From Prevotella sp. E9-3 (lineage in GTDB: Bacteria; Bacteroidota; Bacteroidia; Bacteroidales; Bacteroidaceae): a stretch of 64,000 nt of DNA. This document shows, piece after piece, positions 51,095-61,100 of the stretch. The stretch is from NCBI RefSeq assembly GCF_022024015.1, contig NZ_CP091786.1:2108001-2172000 (forward strand). The letters run 5' to 3'. The translations under genes and the position numbers were made by a program. Below the pieces are notes generated by a model. The model was not told the origin of the DNA, did no database searches, and saw only the letters and a list, made by a program, of their open reading frames with translations. Position 1 is the first letter of the stretch. Each line of letters begins with the position of its first letter.

Positions 51095-51607
51095 TTACGC
51101 CTCTGTCACTTCCTCTACATCTTCCTGTTTCAGATAGTCACGGAATAACTGAATGGCTTTATTAGTTGCAATAGCCAGATTAATATCACGCCCATGATCT
51201 TCTTCCACCTTGAGAGTTACTACCCTCTGGGTATTACCACAAGCTAGCCAAATTGTGCCTACAGGAATATCTTTTGTACCACCACCAGGACCGGCAAAAC
51301 CAGTTGCAGCAATAGCATAATCAGTATTAAGTGTTTTACATGCTCCTTTCACCATTTCAATGGCTACATCTTCACATACAGCAGTTTTCTCCTCCAAAAG
51401 ATCGTGAGAAACGCCAAGAAGATTCTCTTTCACTTCGTTTACATAGCAGATAATGCCACCTTTAAAATATTTTGATGCGCCAGGAACAGCGATAATAGCC
51501 TCAGCTATACGACCACCCGTACAACTTTCTGCTGTTGACAGTGTTTTTTCTTTTTCCCACAGCAGTTCACTAATTTCTCTACTGATAATTTTGCTTTCAA
51601 AATCCAT
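51095..51607 (-). CDS. cinA: CinA C-terminal domain protein (nicotinamide-nucleotide amidase)
   Basis: 170 residues forming only the C-terminal amidohydrolase domain of CinA (PncC), which deamidates nicotinamide mononucleotide. Motifs are LSTAESCTGGRIAEAI, GGIICYVNEVKENLLGV, and AATGFAGPGGGTKDIPVGTIWLA. The N-terminal molybdopterin-like domain of full CinA is absent, as in E. coli PncC. It follows tsaD, separated by a 121-bp inverted-repeat element. Confidence 0.9.
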   Translation of the reverse strand: MDFESKIISREISELLWEKEKTLSTAESCTGGRIAEAIIAVPGASKYFKGGIICYVNEVKENLLGVSHDLLEEKTAVCEDVAIEMVKGACKTLNTDYAIAATGFAGPGGGTKDIPVGTIWLACGNTQRVVTLKVEEDHGRDINLAIATNKAIQLFRDYLKQEDVEEVTEA

Positions 51608-51623
51608 CTTTAATGCCCCCCAG

Positions 51624-51721
51624 AGTTAGGGGGTTGGGGGTCTGAACAAGCGTTTATCAGACCATTTATATGTTTGACTTTAGAAGTCTGCGCTTGTTCA
51701 GACTCCTGTCATCCCCTAACT
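51624..51721. repeat. Large inverted-repeat element between cinA and tsaD
   Basis: Two nested arm pairs: AGTTAGGGG (51624-51632) with CCCCTAACT (51713-51721), and GTCTGAACAAGCG (51640-51652) with CGCTTGTTCAGAC (51691-51703), around a 38-nt loop. Each flank also carries its own short G/C palindrome (CCCCC-AGAGTTA-GGGGG; ATCCCCTAA-C-TTAGGGGAT). It fills the whole gap between the two genes and resembles a REP- or MITE-like element rather than a simple terminator, since no T-run follows. Confidence 0.6.
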
Positions 51722-51728
51722 TAGGGGA

Positions 51729-52757
51729 TTAAGAAAACGTAACCTTTGAAAATGCCGGTGCATCTATCGCACAGAACTCCTTATCCAAATACTTATAATG
51801 ACCTACGATTCCTATCATTGCAGCATTATCTGTAGTATAGCTGAACTTTGGAATATATATGGTCCACCCATAACGCTTAGCATGATCATGAAATGCATTA
51901 CGAAGACCATTATTGGCACTTACGCCTCCTGCAACTGCCACATGTTTGATACCAGTCTGTTTAACAGCCAGTTTTAGTTTTTTCATAAGAATATCCACAA
52001 TTGTCCATTCCAAAGAAGCAGCCAAGTCTTCCTTATGATGCTCAACAAAATCAGGATCGTCTTCAACCCACTTACGAAGATTATAAAGGAAAGATGTTTT
52101 CAAGCCAGAGAAGCTATAGTCAAGCCCTGGTATATGAGGCTCGGCAAACGAATAGGCTTTTGGATTTCCTTGACGAGCCAATCGGTCAATAATAGGGCCT
52201 CCAGGATAGCCTAACCCCATTACTTTCGAGCATTTATCAATAGCCTCACCTGCAGCATCATCAATTGTTTGACCGAGTACTTCCATGTCATTATAAGCCC
52301 GTACCAATACAATCTGCGAATTGCCACCCGAGACGAGAAGACAAAGGAAGGGAAAGGGTGGTGGATTAAAATCGCCTTCACCACCATCAATAAAATGAGC
52401 CATCACATGGCCTTGCAAGTGGTTTACATCAATCAGGGGAATACCCAGCGAACGGGCAAATCCTTTAGCAAAGTTTACGCCGACCAACAAAGATCCCATC
52501 AGACCTGGTCCTCGTGTAAATGCGACAGCCGACAAATCTTCTTTTGAGATTCCAGCGCGTTTTATTGCCTGATCTACAACGGGAACAACATTTTGTTGAT
52601 GTGCTCTCGATGCCAATTCAGGTACCACTCCGCCATAAGCCTCATGTACAGCCTGTGAAGCTGTTACATTCGAAAGCAGAACACCATTCTTCAGCACAGC
52701 GGCCGAAGTATCATCACAACTCGACTCAATACCAAGTATGTATATATTCTCTTGCAT
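51729..52757 (-). CDS. tsaD: tRNA N6-threonylcarbamoyltransferase TsaD
   Basis: Transfers the threonylcarbamoyl group to A37 of tRNA. 342 residues: ILGIESSCDDTSAAVL, VAFTRGPGLMGSLLVG, the iron-binding His pair in VNHLQGHVMAHF, LLVSGGNSQIV and the C-terminal GGVSANNGLR with the TTDNAAMIG Asp. Upstream is map (4 bp). trmO, encoded at 22 kb, methylates the product of this pathway. Confidence 0.96.
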   Translation of the reverse strand: MQENIYILGIESSCDDTSAAVLKNGVLLSNVTASQAVHEAYGGVVPELASRAHQQNVVPVVDQAIKRAGISKEDLSAVAFTRGPGLMGSLLVGVNFAKGFARSLGIPLIDVNHLQGHVMAHFIDGGEGDFNPPPFPFLCLLVSGGNSQIVLVRAYNDMEVLGQTIDDAAGEAIDKCSKVMGLGYPGGPIIDRLARQGNPKAYSFAEPHIPGLDYSFSGLKTSFLYNLRKWVEDDPDFVEHHKEDLAASLEWTIVDILMKKLKLAVKQTGIKHVAVAGGVSANNGLRNAFHDHAKRYGWTIYIPKFSYTTDNAAMIGIVGHYKYLDKEFCAIDAPAFSKVTFS

Positions 52758-52761
52758 TTCC

Positions 52762-53625
52762 TTAATATGTCAGCACTTCAACACCATGTTCGGTCATTAC
52801 CAGCGTATGCTCCCATTGTGCAGAAGGAAGTTCATCTTGCGAAATAACCTCCCATCCATAAGGATCATCTGCATCTATAAACACTTTCCACGTACCCATA
52901 TTAATCATTGGTTCTATGGTAAACACCATACCAGGAACAAGCAACATACCAGTTCCGCGATGGCCGTAGTGATCGACATCAGGTTCCTCATGGAATTTCA
53001 GTCCCACCCCATGACCAGCAAGGTCGCGCACAATACCATATCCATATTTTTTGCAATGCTTCTCAATAGCATGACCAATATCGCCTACAAATCCATAAGG
53101 CTTGGCTGCTTCCATACCTATCTCAAGGCACTCTTTTGCAACGCGAACAAGTTGTTCTTTCTCTGGAGTTGTCTTTCCCATGATAAACATACGCGATGCA
53201 TCTGCATAATAGCCATCAAGAATTGTGGTAAAGTCAACATTGATGATATCGCCTTCCTGCAACACATCTTCTTCTTTGGGAATACCGTGACACACCACTT
53301 CGTTGATACTGGTACACACACTCATCGGGAAGCCCTCATAGTTCAAACAAGCTGGTATGGCATTGTGCTCTTCGCAGTACTTTCGACAAATCTGGTCAAT
53401 CTCTAATGTTGACATACCGATATGGATTTGTTTGGCTACTTCATCCAAAACCCCGGTATTCACTACGCCAGCCCGACGAATACCTTCTATCTGTTCAGGA
53501 GTTTTAATCAGTTCACGAGTAGGTACAAGTTTTCCCTTTTCCTCCCAATACATTATCTGCTTATCCATCTCTGTAGGCTCCTGACCAGGCAGGCAATGCC
53601 AACGACGTTTTTTCCTTTGTTGCAT
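52762..53625 (-). CDS. map: Methionine aminopeptidase type I
   Basis: Removes N-terminal methionine. 287 residues: a short N-terminal extension (RRWHCLPGQEP, about 35 residues) before the usual IKTPEQIEGIRRAG. The five metal ligands are visible: Asp in INVDFTTILDGYYAD (two), His in LAGHGVGLKFHEEP, Glu in VFTIEPMI and Glu in QWEHTLVMTE. A -7 box lies 35 bp upstream; tsaD and cinA follow in the same direction. Confidence 0.95.
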   Translation of the reverse strand: MQQRKKRRWHCLPGQEPTEMDKQIMYWEEKGKLVPTRELIKTPEQIEGIRRAGVVNTGVLDEVAKQIHIGMSTLEIDQICRKYCEEHNAIPACLNYEGFPMSVCTSINEVVCHGIPKEEDVLQEGDIINVDFTTILDGYYADASRMFIMGKTTPEKEQLVRVAKECLEIGMEAAKPYGFVGDIGHAIEKHCKKYGYGIVRDLAGHGVGLKFHEEPDVDHYGHRGTGMLLVPGMVFTIEPMINMGTWKVFIDADDPYGWEVISQDELPSAQWEHTLVMTEHGVEVLTY

Positions 53626-53660
53626 GTTTTATTCTTGAAAACGTATTCTTTTAAAACGCT

Positions 53661-53669
53661 GCAAAGTTA
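53661..53669 (-). promoter_or_regulatory. -7 box of map-tsaD
   Basis: Minus-strand TAACTTTGC, 35 bp before the map ATG; no obvious -33 element. Confidence 0.5.
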
Positions 53670-53708
53670 CAAATAAAATATGAATGCGAGATGGAAATAG
53701 TAGAATAA

Positions 53709-54638
53709 TTATTCTTTTTTGGCTCGTAGTCTCACCACAAGAGGCAAATGATCACTTACCCCCGTTTTTCTATATTCCCGTCCATAAAAAGAACGATGTG
53801 GTCGCACCCCACCATATCTAGGTTCCTCTTCAAGCAGAAAAGATTCATCGTTTATATATGCGGTATCGACAGTATTCACTAACGATGGAGAAAGAAGGAT
53901 ATGGTCAAGTGAATGCCATTCTCCTTGATATCGATACGTACCTCCTACCCCATTCCTACCTTGTAGTGACTTAGTAACATTTTCCAGTCCTTGTTTTTCC
54001 AATAGCTGAAGAGCTGGGCTGTCACCATAATCATTAAAATCGCCAGCCACAATCACATGAGCCCCTTTAAGATTACCAACGGCCTGTCTTATCACCTGTG
54101 CCACATTCATACGATATGGACGTGACACTTTCTCACCTCCTTGCCGGCTGGGTGCATGCACAACAAAAATATGCAAGGTATCAAAACCAAGAGTCAGTCC
54201 TTTTACATATAATATATCGCGCGTAGGGCGCATACCTTTTATTAATGGTATTTTCAGATAGTCATAGCACAGAGGACGGAAACTGGCTGGCTGATAAAGC
54301 AAGGCCACGTCAATACCTCGCAAATCATCAGATTTTGTCATCATATACTCATAGCCCAAAGTACGGAGCAAAGAACGTCGCGTCAAATCATGCAAAGCAG
54401 TATCGTTCTCTACTTCACATAAAGCGACAAAATCAGGCAATTCCCTCGAACATGAGAGAATTGCCTGAGCAATATTATTTTGTTTGCGCCAATAGCGTGT
54501 TGGAGTCCACCTTCTGTTACCTTCAGGAAGAAACTCCTGATCCTGTTTCAAAGAGTCGTGCCGACAATCAAACAAGTTTTCGCAATTCAATTCAACGAAT
54601 GTAAGAAACGACACGAGCAACAAGGAGAATACCGACAT
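53709..54638 (-). CDS. Endonuclease/exonuclease/phosphatase-family protein
   Basis: 309 residues of the EEP fold: FVELNCENLFD, VALCEVEN with the metal-binding Glu, FVVHAPSRQGGEK, VIVAGDFNDYGDSPA and the final VSDHLPLVVRL. A short hydrophobic N-terminus (MSVFSLLLVSFLTF) suggests export, but it lacks a positive N-region and may be a poor signal; a stop codon two codons upstream fixes the ATG. Substrate (DNA, RNA or phospholipid) is not decided. It lies 30 bp after the POT transporter gene. Confidence 0.86.
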   Translation of the reverse strand: MSVFSLLLVSFLTFVELNCENLFDCRHDSLKQDQEFLPEGNRRWTPTRYWRKQNNIAQAILSCSRELPDFVALCEVENDTALHDLTRRSLLRTLGYEYMMTKSDDLRGIDVALLYQPASFRPLCYDYLKIPLIKGMRPTRDILYVKGLTLGFDTLHIFVVHAPSRQGGEKVSRPYRMNVAQVIRQAVGNLKGAHVIVAGDFNDYGDSPALQLLEKQGLENVTKSLQGRNGVGGTYRYQGEWHSLDHILLSPSLVNTVDTAYINDESFLLEEEPRYGGVRPHRSFYGREYRKTGVSDHLPLVVRLRAKKE

Positions 54639-54668
54639 CCCTCACTTATCTATATGGCATCATTCTTA

Positions 54669-56183
54669 CTAGCAGACTTTTTCCAGTCGCTTCATCATAG
54701 CAAACATGAAGAGGGCTGCCACCAGACAAACGCTTGCGAATACGCCCCAAACAGCCCACAAGGGGAGGTCACCCCAAAGGATACCGCCGACCATTACCAA
54801 CTGATTACCGATTGCTGTAGAAACGAACCATCCGCCCATCATCATGCCTTTATACTTAGGAGGAGCAACCTTCGACACGAACGAGATGCCCATTGGCGAA
54901 AGCAGCAACTCACCAAAAGTCAAAATCAAGTAAGTGGTGATCAACCAGTATGAAGATACACGAGGAGCAGCTTCGCCCAACGCAGCCTGCTCATTAGGAG
55001 AAGGAAGGGTAAGTGAAGCATAGAGCATCAGACAGAAAGCCACTGCAGCCACAATCATACCATAAGCGATTTTACGAGGAGCCTTAGGTTCTTTATTATT
55101 GGCAGCCAGCCAACCGAAAAGAGCCAAAGACACAGGAGTCAGCGCAACCACATAAAACGGGTTGAACTGTTGGAAAATAGGCGCTTTCACTTCTACCACC
55201 TCACCATCCAGCATACCATAGTTATATCCCAAGAAGCACAGTGCAGCCAGAACCACCACCACAGCAATGCCTTTGCTCTTAACAGTCTTACCCTGGAAAA
55301 TAGAGAACGAAGCATAGACCATAAAAATGACAGCTACGAGGTTCCACACATTGAAAGCCATCGCCTTGATACCCTCTGCACTCTGCTCATTGAATTCATT
55401 TGCGAAATAAGTCAATGAGAGTCCATTCTGATGGAAAGCCATCCAGAAGAAAATAACCACCGCGAACACTAAGATCAGTGCCGTCATACGCTCTTTCGTT
55501 TCTGCAGGTGAGAGTTCTTCGACAGCTGCTGCCTCTGTTCCCTTCTTGCTACCACCTTCAACATGACGGAATGTACTGCGGAAAGCATAGTAGATAGCGA
55601 TGGAAAGGATGAGTGAAGCACATGCTACGGCAAAGGCGAAGTGATAAGAGTCGTTCTCGCTTACGCCCAGTTCCTGCTGAGCCCACTCCATGATTCGGAT
55701 AGCGGCTGTAGGTGCAAACAAAGCACCGATATTGATAGCCATATAGAAAATTGAGAAGCCTGAGTCTCGCTTGTCGGCATACTGTGCCTCGTTGTAGAGG
55801 TCACCGACCATCACCTGCAGGTTACCCTTGAATAGTCCGGTACCAAAACCAATTGCCAACAAGGCTCCCAACATTACCACCAGGGCAAAAGTATCGCCGC
55901 CAAGGGGTACTGAGAGTAATACATAACCGGCAAACATAATCAGGATACCAGTTGTCACCATCTTGCCAAAGCCGAACTTATCGGCCAGCATACCGCCAAA
56001 CAATGGGAAGAAATACACAAACATCAAGAATGAACTGTAGATCACTCCAGCAGTTCCTGGTGCGAGACCGTAGTTGGCTCTCAGGAACAGAGCAAAAACG
56101 GCAAGCATGGTATAATAACCAAATCGCTCGCCAGTGTTGGCTAAAGCCAACGCATAAAGGCCTTTCGGCTGTCCTTCAAACAT
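54669..56183 (-). CDS. POT/PTR-family proton-coupled peptide transporter
   Basis: A 504-residue, about 14-helix MFS protein for di-/tripeptide uptake. The N-terminus PKGLYALALANTGERFGYYTML aligns with the family's ExxERFxYY motif, with Asn in the first Glu position, as I recall for other Bacteroidetes peptide transporters. Other motifs are GKMVTTGILIMFAGY and KGNLQVMVGDLY. A soluble linker (GGSKKGTEAAAVEELSPAETK) joins the halves. It lies 5 bp after an outer-membrane barrel gene, which suggests linked envelope passage. Confidence 0.92.
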   Translation of the reverse strand: MFEGQPKGLYALALANTGERFGYYTMLAVFALFLRANYGLAPGTAGVIYSSFLMFVYFFPLFGGMLADKFGFGKMVTTGILIMFAGYVLLSVPLGGDTFALVVMLGALLAIGFGTGLFKGNLQVMVGDLYNEAQYADKRDSGFSIFYMAINIGALFAPTAAIRIMEWAQQELGVSENDSYHFAFAVACASLILSIAIYYAFRSTFRHVEGGSKKGTEAAAVEELSPAETKERMTALILVFAVVIFFWMAFHQNGLSLTYFANEFNEQSAEGIKAMAFNVWNLVAVIFMVYASFSIFQGKTVKSKGIAVVVVLAALCFLGYNYGMLDGEVVEVKAPIFQQFNPFYVVALTPVSLALFGWLAANNKEPKAPRKIAYGMIVAAVAFCLMLYASLTLPSPNEQAALGEAAPRVSSYWLITTYLILTFGELLLSPMGISFVSKVAPPKYKGMMMGGWFVSTAIGNQLVMVGGILWGDLPLWAVWGVFASVCLVAALFMFAMMKRLEKVC

Positions 56184-56188
56184 AGAAT

Positions 56189-56944
56189 TTATTTAATTTT
56201 AGAGTTATTTGTTTTCTTCAAATCGAAGAGGTAACTTAGTTTTACAACGATATTGGTTAGGTTTGATCGTCCAAAATAGTCACGCTTTGAGTTTCCATAG
56301 ATATCGCCTAAACCATAGTAGTATCTACCTTCAAGCAGAAAATGTCCAACATTGCGAGCAGAGAATTCTATACCTGCACCACCAGTAATTCCATAATCCC
56401 ACTTACGTTCAATAGGCATCGTTTCTTGCTTGACCACTTTTGAGGTTCGAGCAGCCATGTTACGTGTATCTAAAGCATAGTTACTCTCCGATTGTGAAGT
56501 CAGAAAGATACCCACCTGTGGACCAACCTGGAAGAAGGCCTGGAAGCCTTTCCGTTCGCGCCCCCACCCTAGACGGGCAAGAACAGGTATCTGTAGATAG
56601 CCTAACGTGCGCTCATATTGTTCGTTAAGACCTGTAACAGGATTAACAACGGGGTCATCTTCCGGAGTCAGGATTTCCTGTTTCCAGCCTACCTGAACAT
56701 AATTGACTTCGGCTGTTACGGCACAGATACTATTGAAATACTTCTCACTGGTATATCGAAAAGTCAAACCAGCCGAGATTCCTGTATGTTGAGCCTGAGG
56801 AACTTCAGGCATAAAACCTACCTGACTCATCACGTAGCCCATACTTCCACCAACTGCAAACTCACTTCTGTACTCTCCCACCTGTGCAAAGGCCTGGAAA
56901 GCAGACATACAGAAAAGGAATAAGAAAATCTTACTCTTGCTCAT
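56189..56944 (-). CDS. Outer-membrane beta-barrel protein (PorT-like)
   Basis: 251 residues with a signal peptide ending AFQAFAQ and alternating amphipathic strands (FAVGGSMGYVMSQVGF, GISAGLTFRYTSEKYF, LGYLQIPVLARLGWG, FFQVGPQVGIFLTS, YGITGGAGIEFSA, FLLEGRYYYGLGDI). This is the pattern of PorT/OMP_b-brl_2 family eight-to-ten-stranded barrels. Function is unknown. It is 4 bp after the periplasmic-binding-fold gene and 5 bp before the POT gene. Confidence 0.82.
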   Translation of the reverse strand: MSKSKIFLFLFCMSAFQAFAQVGEYRSEFAVGGSMGYVMSQVGFMPEVPQAQHTGISAGLTFRYTSEKYFNSICAVTAEVNYVQVGWKQEILTPEDDPVVNPVTGLNEQYERTLGYLQIPVLARLGWGRERKGFQAFFQVGPQVGIFLTSQSESNYALDTRNMAARTSKVVKQETMPIERKWDYGITGGAGIEFSARNVGHFLLEGRYYYGLGDIYGNSKRDYFGRSNLTNIVVKLSYLFDLKKTNNSKIK

Positions 56945-56948
56945 TCCA

Positions 56949-58103
56949 TTAGTAATTTACAGTTTCTATCTTATGATCAGGCATATAGTGAACAAACATA
57001 TAAGCTTTGTTCATAAGACCGCCATTTCCTACACGCTCAAACTTCAGGGGAGTTTGAACAGGTGGATAGCCAAAACGTCCTGCGGCCCCATCAAAGGCTT
57101 TTCCATTTTTGTAGAGTCCGCGAAGGAAGAAATAGGCATGATCGAAACCTGTCAGTGCAAAACGGGGCAATGCAGGCATCATGTCCTGATGGAAGTTCCA
57201 CCGATACTTCTGCATCAAACGTTCGGTAGCCGAAGACAGCATGTTGGTATAGAACGGAGTGGGCAAATAGACATTATAACGATAGAAGTTTTCCACCTGA
57301 TGAGTAGCATACATCATCCATTCTGTATATCCGAACATTGCGATATGAATATCAGGATTTGCTGTAGCCACAGCGCTCAGACGTCCGAAAGTTGCGAGCA
57401 ACTCAGGCGAGCGTGACGTGTTCAGCACGACGATATTCTTTTTTGTCACATCAAACGACTTCAGGAAAGCCCTATCGCTCGAATTCTTCAGATTAGTGAT
57501 ATTGTAACTGATGCCACGCTGTTCGAGCGAACGGCGAAGGGCCGAAGTGAATGGACCTTTTGTACTGGTAGAGTCACCGCAGTCAACGATGATGGGATGA
57601 TAGTCCTTGAACCAATCACAAAAGCGGCGTACAGTTTTGTCGTTCAGCTCGTTCGTATTCTGATAAACTTGAAAGATATGACGGTTCGAGTACACTTCAG
57701 GAGCATTAATAGAAAATGGTATTACCATCATTATATTATGCCTATCGACGAACTTTGACAATTCAGCCACCTGTTTGGAATAGAGCGGTCCTATCAGCAA
57801 ATCCAGTTTTGCAGCATTCGGATCGCTCAGTATTTGCTTCACGCTGCCATTTTCAGCAAGATTCCAAGCAAACACATCGGTTGCGATACCCAGCTTCTTT
57901 AAACTATCGCAGGCCATGAGCACTCCACGATAATACTCTACCATTCGTTTTCCGTCGCCATTAATATCGTGCAAGGGAAGCATCACGCCCACTCGAATGG
58001 CCCTATTCTGAAACTCAGACTGGTTGTTGTCCTGAGCCTGGCTCCACGAAGGAGTGGTCAGTAACAACAACCAGCATAAGAAGTATTTCAAATATTGTTT
58101 CAT
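56949..58103 (-). CDS. Periplasmic-binding-fold (type I) exported protein
   Basis: About 384 residues from MKQYLKYFLCWLLLL, with a signal peptide ending WSQAQ. The fold starts with IRVGVMLPLHDINGDGKRMVEYYRGVLMACDSL, then DLLIGPLYSKQVAELSKFV and NIMMVIPFSI, as in Leu/Ile/Val-binding or LpoA-like proteins. No ABC permease genes are nearby, so it may have an envelope role rather than uptake. The longer frame to 58208 overlaps the GH92 gene and its promoter and is rejected. Confidence 0.82.
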   Translation of the reverse strand: MKQYLKYFLCWLLLLTTPSWSQAQDNNQSEFQNRAIRVGVMLPLHDINGDGKRMVEYYRGVLMACDSLKKLGIATDVFAWNLAENGSVKQILSDPNAAKLDLLIGPLYSKQVAELSKFVDRHNIMMVIPFSINAPEVYSNRHIFQVYQNTNELNDKTVRRFCDWFKDYHPIIVDCGDSTSTKGPFTSALRRSLEQRGISYNITNLKNSSDRAFLKSFDVTKKNIVVLNTSRSPELLATFGRLSAVATANPDIHIAMFGYTEWMMYATHQVENFYRYNVYLPTPFYTNMLSSATERLMQKYRWNFHQDMMPALPRFALTGFDHAYFFLRGLYKNGKAFDGAAGRFGYPPVQTPLKFERVGNGGLMNKAYMFVHYMPDHKIETVNY

Positions 58104-58126
58104 GTCAGAATTTCTATAACTTTGCT

Positions 58127-58158
58127 GCAAAGGTACGAAATTCTTCTTGAAAGCCAAA
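58127..58158 (-). promoter_or_regulatory. Promoter of the binding-protein/barrel/POT operon
   Basis: Minus-strand -33 TTTG (58155-58158), 19 bp, -7 TACCTTTGC (58127-58135); the ATG is 24 bp further on. It fits the Bacteroidetes consensus very well. Confidence 0.65.
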
Positions 58159-58167
58159 TAAAATCGT

Positions 58168-61100
58168 TCAATTTTCGACAGCATGCAGGTACTCGTTCCA
58201 CAAAGCATCGATTGTATAGCCTTTTCCTAAGGCATATCCAAGAGCTCCATCCCATGACCAAGGAATGACCACCCTACATGAAGCATTCATTTTACGTATA
58301 AAATCGGGATCTTTTGTTTCGCGTACCCAATTGAAGAAATAACCTATATACCGATAGCCATCGTGGTAGCTGCCGCCCTTGGGGCGGTCCTGTTCGCCAT
58401 GAAAGCCTCCACATGCCACACGTACGGCATCGGCCGTTCCTTCCACCATTTCCCAAACAGCCTTATTCGGACCGCCATAAGGGCCTATACCTTGAGGTTC
58501 CAATTGGAAAGCATGAGTAAGTTCATGGAGTAGCACTCCACGTGTTTCAAAATCTACCCGGGCTGTATCGTTCTGAGCGAACGATTTCTCTACATGTCCT
58601 GTAGTATAGGTAATATTGACGAATCCATTACCACCACCCTTCCAGGATATTCCATCGGCATCACGAACAATATAGTCCAGACGTTTCAAGATTGGCATAC
58701 TGTCTTCAGGAGTGAAATAGAGACATTTCATCACCTCTCGAGCCACACTTCGTATATATGGATCTGGATTGGGAATCAGGGCGTGGTAGATTTGCGAGCC
58801 CTTTGTTTTCGGATCCTGGTCAACGAAGTTTATATCGAGCAAGTGCTGGTTCCACTGTTTGTCTTCCTCTGTAAGGCGAGTGTTCATACGGCGTGCTATC
58901 GATGCACTTGCCGACTGAAGTTCGTCTGTCAGCGAATAGGGTTTGTCAGCCTTGCTTGATCCGCGTTTCAAATTGGGTTTTGCTCCCATTTTGAATTCTA
59001 TGACACATCCTTTCACTAATTGCTCGTGGGTGATATAGAGTTTATTATATGCCTGTCCGTTCACTTTCACAGACTGAACATATCTGTTTTTGTCGCTCAC
59101 TTTAGGTGCACGAATCTCGATAGTATTGCCATTCTCGAGTGTTACTTTCATATAGGGTAAGTACGGAGCACCCAATACATACTGGTCGGAACCAGGACAT
59201 ACGGGATAGAAGCCCATAGCCGAGAAAATATACCATGCCGACATTTGTCCGCAATCGTCATTACCGCCCAATCCACGAATATGGTTGCGATACATTTTGT
59301 TCATAATAGTACGCAGCCACTTCTGAGTTTTCCAGGGTTGAGAAGTCCATGCATAAAGATAGGGCACATGATGACTGGGCTCATTCCCGTGCACATAGCC
59401 GCCCACCAGACATTCAGACGTGATATCCTCATTATCGGCATAATACTTCTCGGGCAGGTTCATTTCAAATAATTGATCCAATTTCTCCAAGAAGCGTTTT
59501 TCACCTCCCATTGTCTCAATAAGTCCGCGCACATCGTGAGGAACGTGGAAAGAGAAGTTCCATGAGTTTCCTTCTATAAATCCTTCGCCATAAGTCTGAT
59601 ATGGATCCATCTGAGCCTTGAACTTTCCGTTACGATAACGGGGCGAAGCGAACCCTATTGACGGGTCGAACACATTCTTATAGTTCTCGGCACGTGTACG
59701 GAACTGCAGGGCCAAATCATCACGACCAAGAAGTTGAGCAGCACGATAAATCGTCCAGTCATCATAGGCATATTCAAGTGTGTTTGAGGCTGCCGTAGCA
59801 TCTTTATCGTAGAGGGCATAGCCAAAGCGACGATAGTCACTGATACTGGGGAAATAGCTATTATTGGCAGTAGCCACCATTGTCTTCAAAGCCTCTTCGC
59901 CATTCAGTCTGCCTTCTTTAGCCAACGCATCGGCTAAAACGCTCACAGCGTGATAGCCTGTCATGCACCATCCCTCGTTGCCCATCAAGCTCCACACGGG
60001 AAGCATGCCAACAATATTCTGCTGCTGATGGGCAATCATCGAACGAATCATGTTTGTGTTGCGTGAAGGTTTCAGGAGTCCAAGCAGAGGATGTTCGGCA
60101 CGATAGGTATCCCAGATAGAGAATACAGTATAGTTGTCGAAATCGACAGCCGTATGCACATTCCCGTCAACGCCCCGATACTGCCTGTCCACGTCCATAT
60201 AGATAGAAGGATTGATCATGGTATGGTAGAGCGATGTGTAGAGCATTACTTTCTGATCGTCACTTCCCTGACAGTCAATTACCGAAAGTTCGCGTTCCCA
60301 AGCATCATTTGTCAAACGCTTAATGGTTTCAAAATCCTTTCCTTGTGCTTCGACCGCCAGATTCTTCTTTGCACCTTCTGTCGATACAGCAGAAAGGGCC
60401 ACTTTTACTTCCAACTGCTCTTCACGCTTGTCAAATTCGAAATAGGCTACCACATTACGTCCAGCAATGTCGGGAAAATTCTGATAGCGGTTAAATTTTC
60501 CCCAGAATCCATTGTAAGCCTCTTTCTTACGGTCACGATAGCCATAATTGCGTATGGGCTTACTGAACGAAATTGCAAAATAGGTATAGTTAGAGCGTGC
60601 CCATCCATCCGTGATTCGATAGCCGGTCAAGAGTGTATCGTTTTCTACTCTAAGTGTTGACCAGAGCACCTTTCCGTCATAGTTATAGATGCCGTGTACC
60701 AAGTCAACTATCATTCGCTGTTCAGCACCTTCAGGAAAGGTATAACGATGAACACCAACACGCTGGGTAGCAGTAAGTTCCACACGAACGCGACTATCAT
60801 CAAGTATCACCTCATAATAGCCTGGACGCGCTATTTCTGTATCGTGAGAAAAACGTTGGCGATAGCCCCCATCGGGATTCTGTTTTGTTCCAGGATTCAA
60901 CAGTAGCGAACCCGTCTGCGGCATCAGTAGTATGTCTCCCAAATCGGAGTGGCCCGTTCCGCTCAGGTGTGTGTGACTGAAGCCCACTATCGTATTGTCT
61001 GTGTGCTGGTAACCGGCACAGTAATCATACACTTGCCCCTGATAGCGGCCGTTCACATTGTGGGGAATGGTATCGGTGTCGGGCGAAAGTTGCACAATAC

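Noticed and set aside
51608..51731. Intrinsic terminator of tsaD
   Set aside because: The hairpins are long and G/C-rich but no T-run follows on either strand, so a repeat element is the better description.
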